A stretch of DNA of 64,000 nt from CAZNOG01 sp964574635 (lineage in GTDB: Bacteria > Bacteroidota > Bacteroidia > Flavobacteriales_D > Cryomorphaceae): contig CAZNOG010000004.1 in assembly GCA_964574635.1 (NCBI GenBank), positions 1 to 64,000 of the forward strand, in the 5' to 3' direction. The notes beneath the pieces were generated by a model. It saw nothing but the letters and a program-made list of their open reading frames with translations, did not search any database and had not been told where the DNA came from. Both the position numbers and the translations under genes were made by a program. How positions within the stretch are numbered: the stretch's first letter is position 1; the number at the start of each line of letters is the position of its first letter. Positions 15,990-24,375 of the stretch are shown here, piece by piece.

Positions 15990-18257
15990 TCACCGGCTTT
16001 GCACGGCAAATTTCTTCGTAGCCGTTCCCCCGTCGGTTTGTATCACCATCAGATAGATGCCCGCGTCGAGGGTGGAAACGTCCACGCGGGTCGTCTCCGA
16101 TCCGGAAGCTTGTTGCTCGGCAACCATTCTCCCGCTCACGTCGTGTATGCGAATCGACTGCGTGACCATGAAGGGGTTGGCCTTCGAACTCGGCGTCACG
16201 AACACCTCGTGGGTCGCGGGGTTGGGGTAGAGCACAAAATTGTCTGACAGGTCCAAATCCTCCGTGCCCACGGTAATGCACATATCCGTTGCATCCACGC
16301 TGCCGAAGTTGCCTCCCGAGGCCAGCGTATCTCCGCTTTCCGAAAGCACCGCGTAATTTCCGTCCCCGTACGAACAGCACATTCCGTCACCCCACGAGTC
16401 TCGCATCACGAAGGTGTAGCAACCCGTTCCCAGGCACACGGTGTGAGTCGCCGACAAAGTACCGTTCGCATAATAGGGTGAAGTGTAAATCACGTTGTCC
16501 ATGTCGTCCCGGATTTCCCAAGAGTTTTCTCCAGCATAAGGGTCGAACTCGATTTGGATCGTGACGGTTTCCGCGTATTCAAAGGCCGTAAAGTCTCTTG
16601 CGTATTCCGAGCCTTCCACGGAATTTCCGTTTATCTCGATCACTTCCGCGCTGATGTGGTTGTCCCCGTCCACCGGAATCACCTCCGAGGGAGAAAACGA
16701 GAAGGTTTCCCCATGAGCCACGGAACCCGTCCATTCGAATGCGCCCAGGGCAATACCATTGAACTCAATGGAAATCATCGCTTGGGTGATGTCGGTAACA
16801 CCCGCGTTGAAGACTGAAATTTCGGGTGTGACGGGATCGGTGGAACAGAGAATATTGCCGCCCACCTCGATGGCGAAGATCAGGAGCTCCGTTTCGGCGA
16901 GACTACCGCTGCAGGAGTTCGGCATCATCAAAAGTCCGGTATTTTCGGGGTCCAGCCAAAAGCGAAGGGCGTTGGCCGGGCTGTCACCGTGAGACCACGA
17001 CGCGGCGAACCTTCCGTAGTAATCGTACCCCGCCGAAGTCGATCCCGAGCAATGCGCCGTTCCTCCACCCAGTTGCCCGATGATGCGGCCGTCTTGATTA
17101 AAGAGTGGAGAACCCGATGATCCTCCTTCCGTCACGCCCAACTCCCAGTTGTCGATGTGCCACACTTGGTTGATCCAAGACACCGAAGAGTGGTAGGGCG
17201 CGTCGTCTTCGAAACAGATCTTTTTCACGTCCCCTTTGGGATGATGGATGCCGTAAGCGCGGGTTACCGCCGACTCCAAATCGGTCGCGTCCCACCCCGA
17301 GTAGCAGACGTCGAACTCCGCCGGCGGCACTTCGTTCAACTCCAGCAGGGCAAAATCGCTGTTTGTGTGGGCGGCCCGAAGAATCGCACCGGAAATACTT
17401 TGGTCTATCGGACCATCAGACCCCACGCAGGTGGGCGATTCGTGGTTGAAGTAGAATATCCAGTTGCTCACGTTGTCGACGTTGCTCGGCAAGCAGTGCT
17501 CGGCGGTGAGAAAGTAGGGAGTGCCGTCTTCCGCAGTGTTGTTCACCAGCGATCCCGAGCACACGGAATTTCCGTTGTTTATGATCAAGGCCACCGAGCG
17601 CTTTTCCACGTCGTAGGGCAAACCTTCCGGGCAATTCACGTTGACGTTGCAAGCTCCCGACGTGCCGAATTCCCCTTTGGCTTCGCCCCGTGACAGGGAT
17701 CCGAAAATATCCCGGTAGCCGTACGTGAGTTGGTCAATGTGCAGGTTTCCCTCTCCGGCCACTTCGGCGGGCTCGAAATACTCGATGATCATCCGGTCGC
17801 CCGGGATGAGTCCTACGCCCAGAGAGTTCGCCGGGCTGGCATTTTCATTCGTGAATCCACCTTTGATCGTGCTCCGATCGGGCGTGTAGACAAACACCCA
17901 CGAACCATCCGGAATATCGTACACGTCGAATTTGAAATTGAGGCTCACCGCGCCCGGTGCGTGCACGGCCATTCTCCACACTCGGTCGCCCTCCGGAGTG
18001 GTGATCCACTCACCCGCGTTGTCCGGGCCCAGATCCACGTCGATGTTCGCGCCGAAGCGGTAGGGGATTGATTCCTCACTATCGAGGATTTCGTCTTCCG
18101 CCTTCAGGGCATCGATATCGGGAAGGGCCGGGGAGAAATAGTTCAGGTCCGCCGAGCGCTCGGCTGTTTGGAAATAGGGTTGACCGCCCCGTGAAACTTG
18201 AGCGGCTGCGGAAAAGACGAACAGGAACAAGGCCAAGGCCACCGAAAATTTTTTCAT
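15990..18257 (-). CDS. Secreted trypsin-like serine protease with type IX sorting domain
   Basis: A 755-residue exported endopeptidase. Signal peptide to about SAAAQ (20); a propeptide-like beta domain to about 195; then a chymotrypsin-fold domain related to lysyl endopeptidase with catalytic His254 (LTAEHC), Asp301 (TNSDFALLEL) and Ser381 (TEGGSSGSPLF). GIHHPKGDVKK at 336-346 is shared with the paralogue at 29713. A C-terminal beta domain and a type IX sorting domain (LYPNPATHEVFVTP ... KKFAVQSR) follow. The frame stays open upstream to 18971, but that extension lacks a signal peptide and overlaps the lipoprotein gene, so ATG 18257 is taken. It starts eight bases after that lipoprotein gene. 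Confidence 0.93.
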   Translation of the reverse strand: MKKFSVALALFLFVFSAAAQVSRGGQPYFQTAERSADLNYFSPALPDIDALKAEDEILDSEESIPYRFGANIDVDLGPDNAGEWITTPEGDRVWRMAVHAPGAVSLNFKFDVYDIPDGSWVFVYTPDRSTIKGGFTNENASPANSLGVGLIPGDRMIIEYFEPAEVAGEGNLHIDQLTYGYRDIFGSLSRGEAKGEFGTSGACNVNVNCPEGLPYDVEKRSVALIINNGNSVCSGSLVNNTAEDGTPYFLTAEHCLPSNVDNVSNWIFYFNHESPTCVGSDGPIDQSISGAILRAAHTNSDFALLELNEVPPAEFDVCYSGWDATDLESAVTRAYGIHHPKGDVKKICFEDDAPYHSSVSWINQVWHIDNWELGVTEGGSSGSPLFNQDGRIIGQLGGGTAHCSGSTSAGYDYYGRFAASWSHGDSPANALRFWLDPENTGLLMMPNSCSGSLAETELLIFAIEVGGNILCSTDPVTPEISVFNAGVTDITQAMISIEFNGIALGAFEWTGSVAHGETFSFSPSEVIPVDGDNHISAEVIEINGNSVEGSEYARDFTAFEYAETVTIQIEFDPYAGENSWEIRDDMDNVIYTSPYYANGTLSATHTVCLGTGCYTFVMRDSWGDGMCCSYGDGNYAVLSESGDTLASGGNFGSVDATDMCITVGTEDLDLSDNFVLYPNPATHEVFVTPSSKANPFMVTQSIRIHDVSGRMVAEQQASGSETTRVDVSTLDAGIYLMVIQTDGGTATKKFAVQSR

Positions 18258-18265
18258 CGTGTGTT

Positions 18266-18706
18266 CTAGTAAGTGTAAGTAATGGTTTTGTCGGTATTGG
18301 TCAGTATGAGCAATACGCGGTTGGTGCCGGGGTATTGCGCCGGCGTCAGGTCGAACCACAACTTGGTGTCGATGGTCGATCGGCACCTGTCGCCGTGTGA
18401 ATCGTGGAAAAGCGTGACTTTCAATTCGGGCGGGTAGGTCGCGGCGTAGTCGCCCCGGGAGTTCAACGCGAAGTCGTGGTCTTCGCATCCACCCGAATAG
18501 GAGACGCTGAGCACCAAGTGGTCGTTGATGATCTCCGCGTCTCGGATGTAGACGGGGTTTCCGACCGATCGCGGTGCGGAGGCGTCGATGAAGATTTTCT
18601 GAGTGTTTTCCGGCATTGCGGACGCCATGGTTCCGCCCGGACCGGAACAACCTGCGAGGAAGATCGCGGACAAACCGAATAGGGAAATGTAGAGGATGGA
18701 GCGCAT
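18266..18706 (-). CDS. Small lipoprotein upstream of the protease
   Basis: A 146-residue lipoprotein: signal peptide SILYISLFGLSAIFLAGC with a clear lipobox. The mature sequence (IFIDASAPRSVGNPVYIRDAEIINDHLVLSVSYSGGCEDHDFAL) has one Cys pair candidate and a beta-rich look with no family I can name with certainty. It is translated just ahead of the secreted protease with only eight bases between, so the two are very probably coexpressed; a chaperone, inhibitor or anchoring role for the protease is only a guess. Confidence 0.78.
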   Translation of the reverse strand: MRSILYISLFGLSAIFLAGCSGPGGTMASAMPENTQKIFIDASAPRSVGNPVYIRDAEIINDHLVLSVSYSGGCEDHDFALNSRGDYAATYPPELKVTLFHDSHGDRCRSTIDTKLWFDLTPAQYPGTNRVLLILTNTDKTITYTY

Positions 18707-18803
18707 GGCGATGCAAGTTAAGAAGGCGAGGCGACAAAAGTGGGTAAAAATTTCGAGTGGTTGGAATCCCTACGGCGGGGGTGGAGGGGCGAAACGGGAA
18801 ATG

Positions 18804-18830
18804 AAAAAGGGCCGTCTGCGACGGCCCCCT
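18804..18830 (-). terminator. Intrinsic terminator after dnaA
   Basis: GGGCCGT at 18809-18815 pairs with ACGGCCC at 18821-18827 over a five-base loop. Read on the minus strand it ends in TTTTT and stands about 25 bases past the dnaA stop. Confidence 0.85.
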
Positions 18831-18852
18831 TTGGATTTTTTTCGTTTTGAAC

Positions 18853-20283
18853 TTATTGGATGTCCAATTTCTTGTCGAGATCGTTGACGTATTTGCGGAA
18901 TTGCTTGTCCGTTTCACGGAGGTTGTTGACCGTTCGGCAAGCGTGCAATACGGTGGCGTGATCTTTACCACCGCAGTGCATGCCGATATTGGCCAGACTG
19001 CTTTTGGTCATTTTCTTTGCAAAATACATGGCGATCTGTCTCGCTTGGACGACTTCCCGTTTTCGGGTTTTCGATTTCAACAACTCGATGGGGAGGTCGA
19101 AATAATCGCATACCACCTTTTGGATGTAATCGATGGAAACTTCTTTGGCCGTGTTCTTCACGAATTTGTCTATCATCTGCTTGGCCAGGTCCAAGGTGAT
19201 CGATTTTTTGTTCAGCGAAGAGTGGGCGATGAGTGAAATGAGCGCTCCTTCGAGTTCACGCACATTGGTTGTAATGCTGTAGGCGAGGTATTCGACAACT
19301 TCGGCGGGCAATTCGATCCCGTCGGCATACATTTTTTTCTCGAGGATTGCGATTCTGGTCTCGAGACTGGGTGTTTGCAAATCGGCAGACAAGCCCCATT
19401 TGAACCGCGACAACAGGCGTTGCTCCATGCCTTGAAGGTCTACGGGAGCCTTGTCGCTGGTCAATACGATTTGTTTGCCGTTCTGGTGCAAATGATTGAA
19501 GACGTGGAAAAACATGTCTTGAGTCTTTTCCTTTCCCGCAAAGAATTCTACGTCGTCAATAATCAGCACATCCATCATTTGGTAGAAATGACTGAAATCG
19601 TTTACGTTGTTGTTCTTCACCGCATCGATGAATTGGTGGATGAACTTTTCGGACTCGACGTACAGCACCGTTTTGTCGTCAAAACGGTTTTTGATCTCGA
19701 TCCCGATGGCTTGGGCCAAGTGTGTCTTTCCCAGACCATTGCCCCCATAAATCAAAAGGGGGTTGAAAGCGGTTCCGCCCGGGTTTTTGGCCACGGCATA
19801 ACCCGCGGAACGCGCCAGACGGTTGCACTCGCCTTCGATCAGGTTTTCAAATGAGTAGTTGGGTTTGAGGTTCGAATCGACATTGATCTTTTGAAGGCCC
19901 GGAATCACGAAGGGGTTCTTGATTCGCGTGTCGCCGGTGTTCAACGGGGCGTGAACGGGCGGGTTTTTGGGCGATCGGTGATCGGACGTGGGGATCTTGA
20001 CGGTGTATGGCTTCGAACCGTTGCGGTTGTTCTCCATAATGATGCTGTACTCCAGCCTCCCGTCTTCACCCAACTCCTTTCGGATGATCGACTTTAAAAG
20101 ATGAATGTAATGCTCCTCCAACCACTCGTAGAAAAACTGAGAAGGCACTTGGATCGTCAAAACTTGGTTTTCCAACTTGACCGGTTTGATCGGTTCAAAC
20201 CAAGTTTTGAATCCTTGAAGGCTGACATTGTCCTTGATCACACTTAGACAATTCCGCCACACTTCCTCGTGTTTTTCATTCAT
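18853..20283 (-). CDS. dnaA: Chromosomal replication initiator protein DnaA
   Basis: Binds 9-base DnaA boxes, oligomerises with ATP and opens the replication origin. The 476 residues contain the N-terminal DnaB/DiaA-contact domain (1-80), a linker, the AAA+ domain with Walker A GGNGLGKT at 180-187, Walker B LIIDDVEFF near 244 and sensor motifs, and the C-terminal DNA-binding domain with the signature GGKDHATVLHACRTV near 447. Complete and ordinary. The 531-base gap on its upstream side carries DnaA boxes, so this is a candidate origin region. Confidence 0.99.
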   Translation of the reverse strand: MNEKHEEVWRNCLSVIKDNVSLQGFKTWFEPIKPVKLENQVLTIQVPSQFFYEWLEEHYIHLLKSIIRKELGEDGRLEYSIIMENNRNGSKPYTVKIPTSDHRSPKNPPVHAPLNTGDTRIKNPFVIPGLQKINVDSNLKPNYSFENLIEGECNRLARSAGYAVAKNPGGTAFNPLLIYGGNGLGKTHLAQAIGIEIKNRFDDKTVLYVESEKFIHQFIDAVKNNNVNDFSHFYQMMDVLIIDDVEFFAGKEKTQDMFFHVFNHLHQNGKQIVLTSDKAPVDLQGMEQRLLSRFKWGLSADLQTPSLETRIAILEKKMYADGIELPAEVVEYLAYSITTNVRELEGALISLIAHSSLNKKSITLDLAKQMIDKFVKNTAKEVSIDYIQKVVCDYFDLPIELLKSKTRKREVVQARQIAMYFAKKMTKSSLANIGMHCGGKDHATVLHACRTVNNLRETDKQFRKYVNDLDKKLDIQ

Positions 20284-20359
20284 TGGTTTTTGGTGATGAT
20301 TAAAGGGTTAAAAACTTACGATTTGCAGTGGCAAGTTTCACAAGGCGCTTTACCGGATG

Positions 20360-20715
20360 CGCGACAAATATTCGGATAATAAAGTGAAAAAAAAAGCCGT
20401 CAACCCCTTGCCGATATCAAAAAAAATACAGGCCTCGAAAAAATCGGAAATCCCCGTCATTACCGATCTCCAAACACTTTGACGTATTCTCTCATCACCC
20501 CAAAATCCCCGCTGCGAAACAAGCCTCTGTGGTTTAATTCATTTGATCAAACCCGGTCGGATTGATCGGCGTCAATATAGAAATCTTAGCGGAACTTCGG
20601 AAATCAGGGAGGCTTTTCCACCCCCGATTTATCCACTCCGATTGGACCCCTTTTTCACCCGTCGACCGGTTTTGAATTGTGGATAAGATAGGCATTTTCG
20701 GCGATTATCCCCCCG
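20360..20715. other. Candidate replication origin (DnaA boxes)
   Basis: Within the gap 20284-20814 between divergent dnaA and the thioesterase gene. A perfect DnaA box TTATCCACA lies on the minus strand at 20678-20686, TTATCCACT on the plus strand at 20629-20637, and a weaker TTATCCCCC at 20705-20713; GGATAA near 20375 is a possible fourth. AT-rich runs occur at 20380-20430 (A tracts) and 20525-20590. Box density is modest, so this is a proposal, not a proven origin. Confidence 0.55.
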
Positions 20716-20814
20716 GTTCGCATTTTGGTCATCGGGGTGTTGAAAACTCGTATTCCTGCCCGAGGATTTTTTCGCCCCCCGATCTTTTCGATTTTCATCA
20801 CTACTTTGGCCGGC

Positions 20815-21213
20815 ATGTTGCAAATCGAAACCAAATTCCGCGTGCGCTACGCCGAAACCGATCGGATGGGATACGTCTACTATGGAAACTATGCCGCGTG
20901 GTTTGAAGTGGGTCGCGTGGAATTGCTCCGCGCCCTCGGCACGAGCTACCGAGATCTCGAAGACCGGGGTGTATTGCTGCCCGTCCGCGATTTTTCGGTG
21001 CGCTACCACTTGCCGGTGCGCTACGACGAAGAAGTGACCCTGATCACCAAACTGGTGGCGGTGGAAACCACGCGCCTGGTGTTCGACTACGAAATCTTCA
21101 ACGACCAAAACCTGAAAACCACCACGGCTTCCGCAACCCTGGTGTTCGTGAACCGGGAGTCGGGACGACCGGTCAAAATCCCCGCCGACCTCGAAAAGCA
21201 ATTGAAAGTGTAA
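20815..21213 (+). CDS. YbgC/FadM-family acyl-CoA thioesterase
   Basis: A 132-residue hot-dog thioesterase. The start VRYAETDRMGYVYYGNYAAWFEVGRVELLR carries the family's catalytic Asp and the xxGxVYYxxY pattern. Members hydrolyse 4-hydroxybenzoyl-CoA-like, short-chain or acyl-ACP thioesters, and in some bacteria associate with the Tol-Pal system; no tol genes are here. ATG 20815 is chosen because upstream in-frame sequence runs into the putative origin. Convergent with the peptidase gene; a GC-rich inverted repeat at about 21225-21246 lies between them. Confidence 0.9.
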   Translation: MLQIETKFRVRYAETDRMGYVYYGNYAAWFEVGRVELLRALGTSYRDLEDRGVLLPVRDFSVRYHLPVRYDEEVTLITKLVAVETTRLVFDYEIFNDQNLKTTTASATLVFVNRESGRPVKIPADLEKQLKV

Positions 21214-21249
21214 ATCCTGCCACCGGCTCCCCGCCCGGCCGGGGCCACC

Positions 21250-22182
21250 TCACAATTCAGCGATGAGCACGTCGTAGAGTCGCCTCATGGCCAGGATATC
21301 GCCCTTGAAGACTTTCTCGCCCGGACGGTGGTAGTTGGCCTCCGGCGGTCCGATGAAGCACCAATCCCACAAGTGGCTGCTGCCCTGAAGTGCGTTTCCG
21401 TCGCTGCCGCCGGCGTTTTCGACTTCCAACTGAAAGGGAATGGCCTGCGTTTTGGCCACGTCGATGATGCGGTTGACGAACGCCCGACGGGGGATACCCC
21501 GGTCTCGCATGGAAATGGCCACGCCTTTCCGATGCTTGATGTGCTTAGTCACCAAAGTCACGTCGGAAATCAACGCCTGATGAACGCCGTACCGCTGCTG
21601 GAGAAACCCTCCCGCGAATTGGGCGCCGCCCCCACCGTGCTCTTCGTAAGTGCTGAATACCAGCGCTCCGTTTTCCATGGTTTCCGCCATTTGAAGGGCA
21701 TTCCACACGCCCAAACGGTTGTCTAGGTAAGCGCTGTTGACGTAATCCCTGGTTTCCTTCCAATCTGGGGCATAGGTGAGCACGGTGCCGGGAGCGATTG
21801 GCCGGTCGAAGTCGTAGGACAAGGTCTCTTGTCCGCCCTTCTTCTTGGGGTTGACCACCAAACGGCAGGAAATCGGTCCTTTTTCGTCTTCGCCCACCAA
21901 TTGCGCTCCCGTTTCCGCCTTGGGATTGCCGACTTTGAAAAGCGTTTTTTCGTGGGCCACCGTGTATCCCACCGTATCCAAATGGGCGAAGACGGCGGTG
22001 CGGGGCTTTCCGAAAACCGCGATGACCATGTCTTGAAATCCGGGTCCGGAAAACACTTCGGGCGTCGCGGCGAATCGGGGCGCACGTTCGGCGAGGTATT
22101 CCACCACGAAGTCACGGACGGCGCCTTCGTCGCCGGCCGTGCCGGGAATGGCGCACAGTTCTTTTAACAGTCGGTAATTCAT
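21250..22182 (-). CDS. M20/M42-type metallo-aminopeptidase
   Basis: A 310-residue zinc-dependent exopeptidase fold. Metal-ligand motifs are AHLDTVGYTV (near residue 90), DNRLGVWNAL (Asp near 190), STYEEHGGGGAQF (catalytic Glu pair) and a late His in PEANYHRPGEKV. The DNRLG and EEHG-type motifs favour the M42 glutamyl-aminopeptidase group. The start at 22182 gives MNYRLLKELCAIPGTAGDEGAVRDFV, normal for the family; the longer open frame upstream overlaps the next gene. It is read just after the yigZ-like gene with a two-base gap, so they form an operon. Confidence 0.9.
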   Translation of the reverse strand: MNYRLLKELCAIPGTAGDEGAVRDFVVEYLAERAPRFAATPEVFSGPGFQDMVIAVFGKPRTAVFAHLDTVGYTVAHEKTLFKVGNPKAETGAQLVGEDEKGPISCRLVVNPKKKGGQETLSYDFDRPIAPGTVLTYAPDWKETRDYVNSAYLDNRLGVWNALQMAETMENGALVFSTYEEHGGGGAQFAGGFLQQRYGVHQALISDVTLVTKHIKHRKGVAISMRDRGIPRRAFVNRIIDVAKTQAIPFQLEVENAGGSDGNALQGSSHLWDWCFIGPPEANYHRPGEKVFKGDILAMRRLYDVLIAEL

Positions 22183-22184
22183 GT

Positions 22185-22802
22185 TCAATAGATTCCGAGG
22201 TATTCGGCGCGAATGTCGTAAAATGGCTCGAAAGCGCGCTCCACTTCTTCCTTTCGATGGGGGAGTAGGCTCACCGTCAACCGGCAGTCGGTGGTGAAAT
22301 TCTGGTCGGATTCCTCCCATCCGTGAATGCGGATGGCGAGCATCACCTCGCTCATGCGGTCGTATCCGAAGTGGATTCGGTAATGGGCGAGCAATTGCTT
22401 TTCCACGATCTCGGCGTCTTCGATGGCGAGCATGGCCGCCGTTCGGTACGCTTGTATCAAACCCGAAACCCCCAATTTGGTGCCGCCGAAGTACCTGACC
22501 ACCGCCACGCACACAAAGGTGAGGTCGTACTTTTCGATTTGCCCGAGTATGGGAGGACCGGCGGAATTCGACGGTTCCCCGTCGTCGTTGGCGCGGTGCA
22601 TCTCGCCTTTGTAGCCCAATCGCCAGGCGTAACACACGTGGCGCGCCGAGTGGTGCTCTTTTCTCAATCCGTCCAAAAAGGCGTTGATCTCCTCTTCGGT
22701 TTTTGCATGGATGGCGTGACCGATGTGTTTGCTCCCCTTGTCCTTGAATATCCCACTTCCCGAGCGTCGGATGGTGCGGTACCGGTGTTTCATCGGGACC
22801 AA
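22185..22802 (-). CDS. IMPACT-family protein (YigZ-like)
   Basis: A 205-residue protein with the N-terminal UPF0029 domain: FKDKGSKHIGHAIHAKTEEEINAFLDGLRKEHHSARHVCYAWRLG, the DGEPSNSAGPPIL motif and VVRYFGGTKLGVSGLIQAYR. A smaller ferredoxin-like C-terminal domain follows. Relatives are eukaryotic IMPACT, which modulates translation control, and E. coli YigZ; the bacterial function is not settled. First gene of a two-gene operon with the aminopeptidase. Confidence 0.95.
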   Translation of the reverse strand: MVPMKHRYRTIRRSGSGIFKDKGSKHIGHAIHAKTEEEINAFLDGLRKEHHSARHVCYAWRLGYKGEMHRANDDGEPSNSAGPPILGQIEKYDLTFVCVAVVRYFGGTKLGVSGLIQAYRTAAMLAIEDAEIVEKQLLAHYRIHFGYDRMSEVMLAIRIHGWEESDQNFTTDCRLTVSLLPHRKEEVERAFEPFYDIRAEYLGIY

Positions 22803-22915
22803 ATTACCAAATTCGACCGCATCACAAGAGAAGATGGCGGTGCAGACACCTTATAATATATGTGCGTCGACCTTGAGTGCCTTGCCGGAATTCTGTTGTG
22901 AACGCAATGTGTAAA

Positions 22916-23046
22916 GCCGGACGCCGGCATCCTCCCTTCTCGCGCGGGTTGCGGTGCCGGGCGGGGGCGCAGCGACCACCGGAAGCTCGGGTCCCCGCCA
23001 CGGCGTCGCCCCGCGCGGGAAGGGAGATACAGGCGGTAGGCTGACC
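22916..23046 (-). repeat. Structured intergenic element, copy A
   Basis: In the 328-base gap 22803-23130. An outer 17-base stem pairs 22932-22948 (CTCCCTTCTCGCGCGGG) with 23010-23026, all paired except one T-G. An inner stem pairs 22956-22966 with 22993-23004 (one bulged base). The apical loop holds AGCGACCACCGGAAGCTC at 22971-22988, exactly the reverse complement of the copy D loop. The flanks GCCGGCATCCTC on the left and GAGATACAGGCGGTAG on the right recur in copy B. No protein is supported in this gap. Confidence 0.75.
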
Positions 23047-23130
23047 CCGACCCCAAGGGCGGGGATACACCCAAAACGGAATACGGGAAACCGCTCGGAA
23101 CTTTCCTCTCGGCCGACTTCCCGCCGGCGA

Positions 23131-24213
23131 TTATTTTTTGAAATGGTGGATGGTGTCGCGGCCGTAAGCGAGGGTGCGGATCGGTGGGATGGGCAGTCTC
23201 GGGGCTTTTCGGCCGGCGCTCAGGATGCGGCTCGACTGGATGACGTAGGCTTCGTCCCACAATCCGGCGTCGATGAATCGCTGGAGGGTCCACATGCCAC
23301 CCTCTACCAAAACGCTGACTATCTTCTTGTCGTATAGCGAGTTAAGCGCATGAGAAATCATGTCTTCCCCGGCGGGTACTTCGAACCGCTCGGTCTCCTT
23401 GCCGCCGACATTGCGCATGCCGGGGTATTGGAAAAGCAGGGTGGGCTGCCCGTCGTTGAACAATCGCAGGTCGTTGCTGAGGGTGATGTTTCCCTCCAGC
23501 ACTACGCGCAGCGGGGATTTTCCGGCAAACTCACGCGTGTCGAGCCGGGGATTGTCGTTTTGGGCCGTGGCGGCTCCGACGAGTATGGCCGATTCACGGC
23601 TTCTCAGACTGTGAACCCACTTTTTGGTGGCGGGGCGCGATATCCAGAAGATTCCGTCGTGGCGTTCGGTATGCCGATTCAGGTCCATTATGCCGTCGGC
23701 GGTTTGCGCCCACTTCAGCACGATGTACGGCCGGTGCGCCGTGTGGTAGGTGTTGAATCGGCGATTGAGGTCCAGGGCTCGGCGCTCCCGCACGCCCTCG
23801 AGCACGTCCACACCCGCATTGCGCAAAGCCCGGATACCCCGTCCCGCCACCTTGGGATTGGGGTCCTTCTGCCCAACCACCACGCGCGGTATGCCGCATT
23901 CCAAAATCCGATCCACGCAAGGGGGCGTTTTGCCGTGGTGGGAACACGGTTCCAAGTTCACGTACAGCCTGGCGCGACGCAGCAGCTCGGGGTCGCGAAC
24001 GCGGTCAATGGCCAAAACCTCCGCGTGGGGGCCGCCGAAGCGGTGGTGAAAACCTTCGCCGATGCAAACCCCTTCGTGAACGATCACCGCGCCCACCATG
24101 GGATTCGGTGCCACGAGTCCCGCGCCTTTTCGCGCCAGCACCAAGCAGCGATCCATCCATTTTCCGTGCCTTTCCACGCGATAAAGAACGGAAATTTTGC
24201 GTCGTCGTGGCAC
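23131..24213 (-). CDS. ribD: Bifunctional riboflavin deaminase/reductase RibD
   Basis: Second and third steps of riboflavin synthesis: deamination of the pyrimidinone amine, then NADPH reduction of the ribosyl group. The deaminase domain has the zinc motif HAEVLAI (His63, Glu65) and EPCSHHGKTPPC (Cys90, Cys99), with NPMVGAVIV before it. The reductase domain follows from about residue 150 (RPYIVLKWAQTADG, RSRESAILVGAATAQNDNPRL, VLVEGGMWTLQRFIDAGLWDE). The 360-residue length is normal. Alignment with the usual N-terminus (HxKYMxRCLELA) suggests that a GTG at 24177 may be the real start rather than the ATG at 24213. Confidence 0.97.
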   Translation of the reverse strand: MPRRRKISVLYRVERHGKWMDRCLVLARKGAGLVAPNPMVGAVIVHEGVCIGEGFHHRFGGPHAEVLAIDRVRDPELLRRARLYVNLEPCSHHGKTPPCVDRILECGIPRVVVGQKDPNPKVAGRGIRALRNAGVDVLEGVRERRALDLNRRFNTYHTAHRPYIVLKWAQTADGIMDLNRHTERHDGIFWISRPATKKWVHSLRSRESAILVGAATAQNDNPRLDTREFAGKSPLRVVLEGNITLSNDLRLFNDGQPTLLFQYPGMRNVGGKETERFEVPAGEDMISHALNSLYDKKIVSVLVEGGMWTLQRFIDAGLWDEAYVIQSSRILSAGRKAPRLPIPPIRTLAYGRDTIHHFKK

Positions 24214-24234
24214 GGGTTCGGACGCCGTGGTTTA

Positions 24235-24249
24235 GGGTTTTTGTGGGTG
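24235..24249 (+). repeat. Dispersed intergenic motif GGGTTTTTGTGGGTG, copy c
   Basis: Exact copy in the divergent gap between ribD and prmC. It continues TGGCTC, which it shares with the copy at 63186, so those two match for 21 bases. Confidence 0.85.
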
Positions 24250-24375
24250 TGGCTCGGCCCGATGAATCTCGGCATCATGGTGGTGGTCTCGCCCCGATGA
24301 TCGGGAATTTGTGCAGGCGAGGCCATAAGGGCTGATGAAAATCGTTGTTTCTTTGTGCAAGTGATTTTCCGCTCC

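Noticed and set aside
18258..18971. N-terminal extension of the protease frame to 993 residues
   Set aside because: The extra residues are low-complexity, lack a signal sequence and overlap a well-supported lipoprotein gene in another frame. A signal peptide starts exactly at 18257.
21225..21246. GC-rich inverted repeat between convergent genes at 21213 and 21250 as a terminator
   Set aside because: CCCCG and CGGGG pair, but no T run follows on either strand, so it is not listed as a terminator.
22790..23293. Reading frames over copies A and B that both contain the peptide RMPAS
   Set aside because: The shared residues come from the conserved GGATGCCGGC flank. The rest of the two peptides does not align, there is no start context and the stems vary freely, which a protein would not allow. 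Treated as a nucleotide element.
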